This document shows, piece after piece, positions 54,835 through 64,000 of a stretch of 64,000 nt of DNA. The notes beneath the pieces were generated by a model. It made no database searches. It was not told where the DNA came from and saw only the letters and a list, made by a program, of their open reading frames with translations. This DNA comes from Capra hircus. Lineage: Eukaryota; Chordata; Mammalia; Artiodactyla; Bovidae. Both the position numbers and the translations under genes were made by a program. The stretch covers positions 21,364,001 to 21,428,000 of the forward strand of contig NC_030836.1 in NCBI RefSeq assembly GCF_001704415.2, written 5' to 3'. The stretch's first letter is position 1. Each line of letters starts with the position of its first letter.

Positions 54835-54925
54835 ATATTATTTTTTCCAATTCTATTCCATTATAGTTTATTTTAAGATATTGAACATAGTTCTCTATGC
54901 TATATAGTCAATCCTTGTTATCTGG
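54835..54925 (-). repeat. ruminant L1 3' UTR fragment
   Basis: 'ttccattatagtttatttt aagatattgaacatagttc ... gctatatagtcaatcc' in reverse. Confidence 0.6.
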
Positions 54926-55395
54926 TTTTGGAATATAATGTTAATGATCCCACAAATACTCAATGGAAAATGGAACTGAAGATGCACTCAGAAAAACTGA
55001 AATCTTCCCCAGTCACCTACTGTCTGAGGCTTTTGAGGAAAGATGTTATGGAGTGGCCAGATAGTTATGTTTGTCTTTTTCTCATTCTTCCTAATTACAA
55101 TGGAATACCTCCTCAAAACAAAAACAAACAAAAACCTTACTTTCAGCTGCAGCTCCAGGTTAACAAGACTACAGATTGAAAAGGTGAAACATATGTGGTT
55201 ATTTAACAAGTCTGAGTTGTGGAGGATTGGCAGAGTGAGCCAAAGATTTGATCTTAGTAAGAATAAGAGGGCGTACCACATGTTCACCAAAGACCCTGCT
55301 GACTTGTCTCCTGCCCAAAATATTATAACAATGGCAATATCATCTTGGGAAGGGGGTATAGGTTTGGGAGGGGATTTGGGAAGCAGTTTTCCAGG

Positions 55396-55605
55396 TCAAG
55401 CTTCCCTGGTGGCTCAGACAGTAAAGAATCCTCCTGCAATGCGGGAGACCTGGGTTTGATCCTGGGTTGGGAAGATCCCCTGGAGAAGGGAATGGCCTCC
55501 CACACCAGTATTCTTGTCTGGGTAATTCCATGGACAAAGGAGCCTGGCAGGCTACCGTCCATGGGGCCCTAAAGAGTCGGACACGCCTGAGTGGCTTTCA
55601 CTTCA
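55396..55605 (+). repeat. BOV-A2-type SINE
   Basis: 'agcttccctggtggctcag' head to 'gagtcggacacgcctgag'. Confidence 0.88.
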
Positions 55606-56340
55606 CTTGCTGTGCCTCCCCAGGTCCCGCCAGTGATACCGTGCTCCTGTGTAGGAGGAAGATAGTGAGACCCAAATCTCTGAACATGATTTCCTGACTC
55701 CCAGTCTAGTGCTCTTCCCACAAGGGTTCCTCCTTAGAAAATCCATCAGAGCGTTTGTATTTTACTGGCCTATTTTCATTTCACAAGTTTCTGGCTTTAC
55801 CTCTACTTCCTGTTTTTAAAACTTGGAGTTCCTGAGAGAAAAACAGAAAAGCCCAGTTACAAAATAGCACTTTGACGCCAGTTGTTCCAACAGAGCTGCT
55901 TTTGCTTATTGTTGAAGTCCTGGCACCTCCTATCCTTGCAAACTACCTCTAAACTTCATTGGCATGAGTGCCCCTGGCAGAATGCCCAAGTTCACTTGAC
56001 TATCAGCAGTCTGTTTCACCAGTAAGAAGCAGTCAGAAGGATTTTTAAACTATCAGTGAATTCTAAAGAATAGTGACCGAAATGCTTTTCAGCCTGGAAT
56101 ATAAGATCTTTGGCACAAAGTGCTTGCAGATTCTTTCATGAATCCATAGGACCATAGAAAGTGGATCCAACATGAGACAGAGTCATTCTGAATATGAATA
56201 ACACAGAAATTAAATTTCTTCCCACCTCGTCTTCCATACTCTTCCTATAGCTAATCAGCAACCTACGTTTTGCTAAAGAAAGCCAGTGATCAAACTGGGC
56301 AAGTTTTAAGCATGCGATGAAAATAACAGAGCTATAGGTG
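55606..56340. other. GAS2 intron, unassigned part
   Basis: No exon or repeat recognised. Confidence 0.4.
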
Positions 56341-56462
56341 TCTGCTGCTGCTGCTGCTGCTAAGTCGCTTCAGTTGTGTCTGACTCTGTGCAACCCCATA
56401 GACGGCAGCCCACCAGACTCCCCTGTCCCTGGGATTCTCCAGGCAAGAATACTGGAGTGGGT
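56341..56462 (-). repeat. Bov-tA-type SINE
   Basis: Starts with a TGC repeat (the reverse of the AGC tail) and 'taagtcgcttcagttgtgtc'. Confidence 0.85.
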
Positions 56463-56729
56463 GTGTATAGCCTGATTATAGAGATTTGAATCCCATGCCT
56501 TTTCTTATAACATGATCAGTCTCAAGAAAAGAAAAGATAAAAAGAAATGAATGCCCACCTGATGTCCATAAACAAATTCATTATTGTTTAACTTAAAAGC
56601 AAACAGTGATGATGTATGATATAGTCCCCATGTTTGGACTCATAGGTGTGAGCTCAGAGCAGTGTCAATACTGTAATCATATGATGCTACTTTTCATGTG
56701 CCCTTCCATACTACTTACCTTGTCTAACA

Positions 56730-56860
56730 TATATCAGTATCAGTATTACTGCCACTTTACAGTTAGTAAAACTGATGCTCTTAGAAGAACTGATACTCTT
56801 ATGCAAGATCACAAACAAATCAGTGGCAACACTGGAACAAGAACCCTTTTATCTGTTATA
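56730..56860 (-). repeat. possible MIR element
   Basis: 'ttactgccactttacagttag ... agatcacaaacaaatcagtgg' resembles MIR in antisense; weak. Confidence 0.4.
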
Positions 56861-57865
56861 GCATATCCACTATCCACTTCCTGTGGAAAGCTTCTAGATT
56901 TGGATTTTCAATCTACTTAGTGACTTCCAAGTCACTAATTTAGCACAAGCAAGGAATTATCAATGCCAGAAATAGTTATAAGTTGCTTAAGTGGATTAAA
57001 TGCTCATGTAATATGATTTATAGTTTCGCTCTAATAAACTCTAAATAAATATTGCATTTAATTTCAGAAAATTAGCCTTTAGCGGTCCTAAGAAATAAAT
57101 ATGTGTCAAGTACAGGTACTAGGATAAAATATATTTATAGATATGTATCTGTTGGCATAAGACGAACTGGGCTTTGATTCTCTGTTCAGTGTGCATAGTA
57201 CTGCTTTTATTTCTGATGCTTCATAATGTTGAATAGTTTTGCATTCCTCATTCCAAAAGATAACTCCTTTTGATTAACAGTGCCAATGTACGTGTGGATT
57301 AAATATTCAGTCTAGTTGTCTGTTATTGCATTTCTCTTGACTAAAGAAAAATAGAGCTGCTACAAATATCCTGCAACACTGCATGTTACAAAGCAGTTGT
57401 TTTTGCAAACTAGGCCTATTCTAAAATTGCTGTTTTCTACCATCAGCCTCATTCCTCACTGTGCCCTTGATTCTAACAAAGGTAAGATGATTCATTACCA
57501 ACTTAGCAACATCTCTCAATGCTGAAGGGCAAAAGAACAAAACAACAAAAATCTTGTCTCCACGTTTTCCCAAAGGCCTTAATAAAGTTCTATAAGCAGA
57601 GCTGGGTTATCGTAAAACACTTTAGTTTTTGATATCTATGCGTGACATACATACCTTGCCCAGGGAAATAATCAGTAGGCCTCAAAGTTATGTTTTTGTT
57701 TTTTAAATAATTTCTTCCAGTTATAAGAAAAAGATCGCCTGTTCTTATCAAGGACATCTTGCTTTATGCCTTTGTCCTCGTAAGATGTTTAATCATGCAT
57801 CATTTTCTTAGGAGGCCTCTTGCCATCTGCCAGTGAAAGGGAAACTTTTTCTTAGATGACAAAGA
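56861..57865. other. GAS2 intron, unassigned part
   Basis: No exon or repeat recognised. Confidence 0.4.
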
Positions 57866-58060
57866 GTCACAGTATTACAGCATCTACGCTGTGCCAGGTA
57901 ATCTACAAATATACCTTCCTGAAATAAGGAGGATAAAAGACATTGAGGTCATTGGCAATGGTCTCATTTTACAGACGTACCAACTGGCAGAGTGAGGGTC
58001 ACACAGGTGGTTCCTGAGAGCCAGGCTAGAAATCACATCTCCTTTACTCCCAATCTATTC
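57866..58060 (-). repeat. MIR element
   Basis: Antisense MIR layout: 'ctacgctgtgccaggtaat', 'ggtctcattttacagacg', 'gagggtcacacaggtgg', 'ggctagaaatcacatctcc'. Confidence 0.6.
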
Positions 58061-59844
58061 TTCCAAAAATTAATATTCTAAAAATGAATCCAATCTTTAA
58101 AGGTGGGAGAATCACTTAAAATATTGACCCAGCAGTGGTTTATAACACTCTCAGATAAGTCTTTTGATTTACTGGATTCAGTGTGCATCTTGTTAGACTA
58201 TAATATGTCAACCTACAGCCCAGTTTCTAGTACCACCTTTCAATCTTATTTTCCTAACACAGTCAGGTAACAAATTATCCCATAAACAACAACTTCTGTA
58301 ACTCATCATGATACTTAAAGAGAAAAAAAAAAAATGGGTTGAAAGGAAGTATGTTAATTCCCTTATATCAACTTAAAACACAATGGAAAATTCAAACGTA
58401 GAAATGATTAATCAAAAGCTTCCTACAAATTTTGAGTTCATGGCAGGGCATCTAGTGGTCTGGTTCTTATGCTGTATGATAACATGACTTCAGGAAAATT
58501 ATTTTTCCTTTCTAATTATTGGAGCAACAGACTGGAAGCATATTATGGGTAGTTATTAAGAACTTACAGCAAGAAAAAGTATGTCTATTTCTTCTTCTAG
58601 GGGACATTAATTAGTCATCAAAAACAATCACATCAACTCACTTTTTGTTGACAAGGCACAGTTGATATTTATGTATGGATCACAGAAAATCATATGTTTT
58701 ACTAAATGAAAAAAAAATGGCCCCATAAAACAGTCAGAAAATATTGTGGATTTATTGGTAATATATTTGTGTTTAAGGTGACCAGGCTACATAGAGCTGT
58801 TATATTACACAAACAGAAAACAAGAAAAACGCCATCAACAAAAAGAACAGAAAATGTCTTTTAGGTAAGCAGAGTTCAAAGTTAAATGCTTTCTGTCCTA
58901 TGTGATAGCTTTATTGCATAAATTCCCCAGCACACATCTTCCTGTGTGTTCACCTCTGTCCTAAATCACCATTCCTGTGAAACACTTCAGGTGTCACCAC
59001 CTCATGGAGGAAATACCAACATATCTCTTTCATTCTGATGTGAGTCTGTGTCCATGACATTGAAGACCCAGGGAAGCAGGAGTGTCTGTGTCTGAATACC
59101 AATGTCCTTAGACCTGGAGGATGTGAAAGCGTTCCAGCGCAATGCCCTCACCATCGCTCACACTTCCCCAATCCACCCTCCAGTCCAGGGCCACAGTGAG
59201 CTTTGTAAGAGAAAAATCTGGCCAAGCTCCTGCCCTGCCAAGGACCTGTGGATGGTTCTGCACCGTCTCCAGAGTTTCTCAGCCATGTTCAGGTCCAGTC
59301 CCCCTGAGGAATATGACTCGTTTTCATCATCGCAAAAGGCTGTGGGAACCATTCTGGGCAAGCAAGGGTGTGAGTGTACAAGCAGGCCTGAGCGAGTGTG
59401 TTTGTGTGTGTAGGGCCAGAACAGAATCTTGCGTATCTAGGATGGGCAGAACTGCACATAATTTGAAGAGACAATTTGTGAACGAGTCTGATACCTGCCT
59501 CCCTTACCTCTGTCCCTCTCCTGCACCCATGAGAACAACTGGCCTGAGATTCCAAGCACTTTATAGTTCTGCTATTACTTTTTCCCCCGCCTTCTTTCTC
59601 ACTGTGCCTGCATGATCCCATACTGTTGTGCAGGTTGTACACTGCACAACTCTGCAGTTGTACTGTGGCCCTATTTTTCTGTACCCATAACCACCCTCCA
59701 AATTATTTACCCAGCAAATATTCTCAACTCCTTAGAATACCCTGAAAGGTTCATGCCTTTCTACATGTAGAGGATTGGTCCAGATTCACCAGGAGAATCA
59801 AAGTAGGTCTCCTCAGTTGACCATTCAACAAATATTTGTTGAAT
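58061..59844. other. GAS2 intron, unassigned part
   Basis: No exon or repeat recognised. It contains a GC-richer islet at about 59050-59600 with overlapping ORFs on both strands, none with a known domain. Confidence 0.4.
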
Positions 59845-59975
59845 GCCAGACAACCCACTCCAGTGTGCTTGCCTGGAGAATCCCAGGGATGGGGCGCCTG
59901 GTGGGCTGCCGTCTATGGGGTTGCACAGAGTCAGACACAACTGAAGCAACTTAGCAGCAGGAGCAGCAGCAGACA
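59845..59975 (+). repeat. Bov-tA-type SINE
   Basis: 'acaacccactccagtgtgcttgcc' to an AGC-rich tail. Confidence 0.85.
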
Positions 59976-60269
59976 AGTTTATTCCTTGCTAAATTTTATA
60001 CCCTGAGGACCAAGGACAGTGGAAAGTACACAAACGGCACTCAATAAATGCTTAAGTGAATGAATGAACAATGTTAACACCTGCTAATGCTCCACCCAGG
60101 TGTTACTGCCTTTATGGAATATTTTTGCATTTTCTGACCTTTAGATTACCTTCTTTGGATCTTGAGATTTTCCTGCAAAGACCTCAAGCAAAGTACCTAG
60201 AATACTTCATTGTCTCATTTCTTGACCTTCTTTCTGACCACCCTAACGGGTCACATCCTTTTTAGCTTT

Positions 60270-60470
60270 GTGCTCAGTCGTGTCCGACTCTTTGCGACCC
60301 CATGGACTGTAGCCTGTCAGGCTCCTCTGTTTGTGGAATTCTCCAAGCAAGAATACTGGAGTGAGTTGCCATTTTGTTCTCCAGGGGATCTTCCTGACCC
60401 TGGGATTGAACTGGGCTCTCCTGCATTGCAGGCGGATTCTTTACAGTCTGAGCCACCAGGGAAGCCCTCA
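60270..60470 (-). repeat. BOV-A2-type SINE
   Basis: 'gtgctcagtcgtgtccgac ... gagccaccagggaagcc' in reverse. Confidence 0.88.
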
Positions 60471-60796
60471 GCTGTGTATATATGGCAACTATTATCATAT
60501 GTAATATGTAAAAGACATGAGTTATTCATGGAAAGATAAGAGAAAAGAAAAGACAAAATGCTTTGTCTTTAACAGAAAGAGTCAAAAAAAAAAAAAGACA
60601 GGTTGTGAATGATAATCCACATCAAATATTGCTTAGAGAATTCCTTTAAGAGAGACAGATTTGGGGTACGAGTATGAAGCTTTAACAGGGATCATATTTT
60701 TTTTTTACATATTCATTAGCCCTTTATTTTTCCCAAATTCTTAGTTGCTATTATTACTTAAACGTTTTATTTTATACTGGAATATAGAGATGGTTG

Positions 60797-61010
60797 GGCT
60801 TCCTAGGTAGTGTTAGTGATAAAGAACCTGCCTGCCAATGCAGAAGACACGAGACATGGGTTTGAACCTTGGGTCAGGAAGATCCCTGGAGATCTGGAGA
60901 AGCCACTCCAGTATTCTTGCCTGGAGAATCCCATGGGCAGAGGAGCCTCGTGGGCTCCTGTCCACTGGGTTGCAAAGAGTTGGACATGACAGAAGCAACT
61001 TTAGCATGCA
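60797..61010 (+). repeat. BOV-A2-type SINE
   Basis: 'gggcttcctaggtagtg' head to 'gagttggacatgacagaag'. Confidence 0.85.
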
Positions 61011-61014
61011 CTCA

Positions 61015-61160
61015 TGGAGATGGTAGGTGGCATCACTGACTCAGTGGACATGAATTTGAGGAAACTCTGGAGACAGTGAAGGACAGGGAAGCTTGGTGTG
61101 CTGCAGTCCATGGGGTCACAAAGAGCTGGATACAACCAAGCGACTGAACAACAATAAATA
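61015..61160 (+). repeat. BovB 3'-end-derived fragment
   Basis: 'ggcatcactgactcagtgg ... gtgaaggacagggaagcttgg ... gactgaacaacaata', abutting the preceding SINE. Confidence 0.75.
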
Positions 61161-61164
61161 GATG

Positions 61165-61325
61165 ATTAACCACGTTGTGATAGTTTTGGGTGGACAGCAA
61201 AGTGACTCAGCCATCCATTTCCATGTATCCATTCTCCCCCAAACTTCCCTCCCATCCAGGCTGCCACATAACATTAAGGAGAGCTCCTTGCGCTATACAG
61301 TAGGTCCTGGTTGGTTAACAGGGAT
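61165..61325 (-). repeat. ruminant L1 3' UTR end
   Basis: 'gacagcaaagtgactcagcc', 'cttccctcccatccaggctgcc' and 'tatacagtaggtcctggtt' in reverse. Confidence 0.7.
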
Positions 61326-62360
61326 CACATCTGAAAAGCGGATATTGTGTTGGGAGTCAATAGAGCAATGAACAGGAGAGAGAGCAGAAAAGGAAAGATG
61401 GAGAGAAGAAGGAACTCTCCCGAATGAATCCAGAAGCATATGGTTCTCTTCATTACCTCCCTTCACAAGTTCTCATGATACTGGGAATGCATATTTTTAA
61501 AAATATTTTTCACTACAGTAGTAAACTGCTTGATAGAATTTTCACTCCCTCCTCTTTCTCTTTCAATGCTTATGTGTTTGAGGTCACTCTCGTTAAGCCC
61601 TTCCCTAATCAACTGACCAGAGAGGCTCCTATTTCTGCCCAGTCTGTGAACTGCTCTCCATCTGAGCCATCCTTTTTAGAGGCAACCATCTCTGATGCTG
61701 ACTGAGGAGAGGAGATAATCCTCCTGAATTTAGATCAGTTTGGCTTCCTGGGACATTATATGCTTCCTAAACGTCCTTGTCAACCCTGTTCATGGTGTGT
61801 TTTTACAAGCCATCATAACTTGAGTGAAAATATTGTTTTTAGAATGCAATCATTTGCTCTCCAGAGAAAGAGTGTTAAATTAATTTATAGGACAACAGAC
61901 TCTGTCTTCATCTAATATTCTACTGAAATGGCATATGGTAAAAATTGGACAACTGGGAATTCAGTTCTCTGCCTATGGCACCCTGACACCTGGAGGCATG
62001 AAATGGCAGGTGTGCAATCCCTAGTGTGTCATGTTGAAAGGTCGACACCTCCATCTTCAAGATAAGTGATGACGTGACCTATGAATAGGGCAACAGAGGC
62101 TTTCTTAACCACAGGTGACTCCTGTGAAGGCTCCTTTTGGTCAAAGGTTGGGGGTTCATCTCAACCTCTCTGGCTATTTGAAATTAGAAATGGTTAAATA
62201 CTACCCAATCAACAAGCTTCTGGAATTATCTCTCTATTGTTTACAAAGCATTTTTCATGTTTGTCGTCTCGTTTTTATCTACCTAATCCTCCTTTGGTTT
62301 ATTATGTTGTTTTCTTAGATAACACTTGAGATCTGAACAACAGTCACCAGAGCAGAAGCT
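61326..62360. other. GAS2 intron, unassigned part
   Basis: Nothing recognised; ORFs such as 61424-61705 have no known domain. Confidence 0.4.
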
Positions 62361-62364
62361 CTGT

Positions 62365-62480
62365 TTTGTCTTTACCAGACTGCCTAGGTATGGATACCAC
62401 TAACTAGCTGTACAACCCTAAGACATTATTTAATCTCCCTGTGCTTCAGTTTATCTGTGAAATGATTATAATTTAAAGTG
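62365..62480 (+). repeat. MIR element
   Basis: 'ccagactgcctaggtatgg ... actagctgtacaaccc ... tgcttcagtttatctgtgaaatg' is a sense MIR core. Confidence 0.65.
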
Positions 62481-62639
62481 TTTTGTATAAAGATATTAAT
62501 ATGTGTAAGAATGTAGCCACATTGCCTAGGGCGCTACACTCAATAGCGACCTGCTATTATTATAATTATTATCAAAAGAATAATAGTGTTATAGTGATGA
62601 TGATGATGATAAACTTCTTATGGATTTTATTTCAGTTAG

Positions 62640-62820
62640 TTCTTGGAGCTACCCTAAGCATCTTGCATTATTATTGATATTTACAAATGAGAAAATGATA
62701 GCTCAGAAAAGTCATGTGAATTGCTCAAAGTCACTTAGCTAGAAAGTGACAGAGTTTAGATTTGAACTTGGGTTTCTCTGACCTCAAAGGCAATACTCAT
62801 TACCACTAAACTATACCCCC
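62640..62820 (-). repeat. MIR element
   Basis: 'aaatgagaaaatgatagctcag ... caaagtcacttagctag ... tttgaacttgggtttc' is an antisense MIR. The opposite orientation to the copy 160 bp upstream suggests two insertions. Confidence 0.65.
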
Positions 62821-63221
62821 TAAAGGTGCTTCACCAGGAGTCATGATTGTCTGAGTTCTTACCTAGATTCTTCCCTTGGACAATACCTCTTTTCTTTTGG
62901 AATAGCTGTTGCCATTTTATAATTTCTCCATTCATGATCATATCAAGACCCAGAGCAGAATAAGGAACTTAATACATGCTTGGAAGAATTTACTTAAAGT
63001 TGAACCTGATTGTTTAACCCATACAAAAACACTGAAACTTAGGTACACTGTACACTTAGGGCTCTGTTCTGGGCCCCATAGTCTGAAAGGAAACTGCAGA
63101 GCAGAAACCTCTGACAGCTTGCAAAATACTTTCACTTAAATCATTTTGTTTTGTTATCACAACTGCCCAGTGGTTTGAGAGGTTAATATGACTGTTTCCA
63201 TTGCACAAATGGAGAAAGGTT

Positions 63222-63415
63222 CTCCCCTGGTAGCTCAGATGGTAAACAAAAAATCTCTCTGCAAGGCAAGAGACCCAGGTTTGATACCCCGAGTCAGGAA
63301 GATCCGCTGGAGACAGGAATGGCAACCCACTCCAGTATTCTTGCCTGGAGAATTCCACGGACAGACTACGGGGTCACAAAGAGTCAGACACAACTGAGAG
63401 ACTAACACTTTGACT
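63222..63415 (+). repeat. BOV-A2-type SINE
   Basis: 'tcccctggtagctcagatgg' head to 'gagtcagacacaactgagag'. Confidence 0.85.
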
Positions 63416-64000
63416 TTCAGAGAGGTTAGGTGGGTAGCTCCTGGGTGCACAGCAAGAACACAGACCTTGTCTTCTGAGTCCCAGTTTTGCGATATTTTTG
63501 TCTTCGGTGATAACATATACCAGGGGGAATATAATCCTCAAACCCTTATTTGAAGGGTGAACTGTTGCAGTGTCCTAAATGGTAAGAACCAATCATCCAG
63601 CATGAACAGGGCCTTGAATCCAAAACCCTCTGGCTCTTAAGGCTGACCAGAAAAAAAAATCTTTGGCTTACTTCTGTAGTTTCCTTCTGGAGGGGTAAAA
63701 AGTTTAATCCTCAGACTCAATAGGGACAAATGACTCTCAGTAACTTCTTTCTAGAAGCAAACGTGAGAAGAGCAACTAGCAGATGAATGTAATGATCGAC
63801 TGGCAAAAAGTTCCCTCTGCGTCTGTCTGGAAATATGTGAAGGAGCACCGACTGCCAATTGCCTGTCAGGTCTCATCTCCTCGTCATGGAAGGTCTCCAT
63901 TTTCCCACTTCTGCACCAAATGAAATTGAGAATCCTTAGCCGCAACCTAATTACCAGTCCATGGCACCGTTTCAGACATGGAAGGCAAAGTTATGATAAA
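63416..64000. other. window end, unassigned
   Basis: No exon or repeat recognised; presumably GAS2 intron. Confidence 0.4.

Overview
The window is mammalian nuclear DNA from a bovid ruminant (cattle or a close relative). The evidence is the repeat content: dozens of Bov-tA/BOV-A2-type SINEs, several 5'-truncated BovB (RTE) retrotransposons ending in GAACT repeats, CHR-type tRNA-derived SINEs and ruminant-style L1 3' ends. Genes are sparse and split into small exons. The gene content matches the CCDC179 - SVIP - GAS2 neighbourhood (human 11p14; the corresponding cattle chromosome is from memory).

Layout: 1-2344 is gene-free sequence with a CTCF-like motif. 2575-11171 is a complete but dead class I (gammaretrovirus-like) endogenous provirus on the minus strand. 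It has two ~490 bp LTRs, a tRNA-Pro-type primer binding site, broken gag, pro and pol, and a largely deleted env. It sits inside a Bov-tA SINE with a 4-bp target duplication, and its RT region was later split by a BovB insertion. 11172-23700 is repeat-rich with no recognised gene. 23884-34918 holds CCDC179 (+ strand, four coding exons, 67 codons). 40370-41110 is the CpG-rich promoter of SVIP, whose four coding exons (77 codons) run from 40721 to 47003. SVIP encodes the small VCP/p97-interacting protein that restrains ER-associated degradation. A SINE-poor stretch follows and may be a long SVIP 3' UTR. At 53407-53625 is the last coding exon of GAS2 on the minus strand, convergent with SVIP; the rest of the window to 64000 is presumably GAS2 intron.

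The most interesting observation is that CCDC179 and SVIP look like a tandem paralogous pair. Both have four coding exons and only phase-0 introns. Both have a Cys-rich start, a charged exon 3 ending in a P-E-x-G-L-x motif, and a tiny final coding exon starting TGG ACA. That final exon differs between the two by a clean 6-bp block before the stop codon. CCDC179 lacks Gly2 and the Ala-Ala core of the VCP-interacting motif, so it may be a diverged SVIP copy that no longer binds VCP. No prokaryotic-type system, CRISPR array or novel mobile system was seen. All repeat family names are from recognition by eye, not from a database search.
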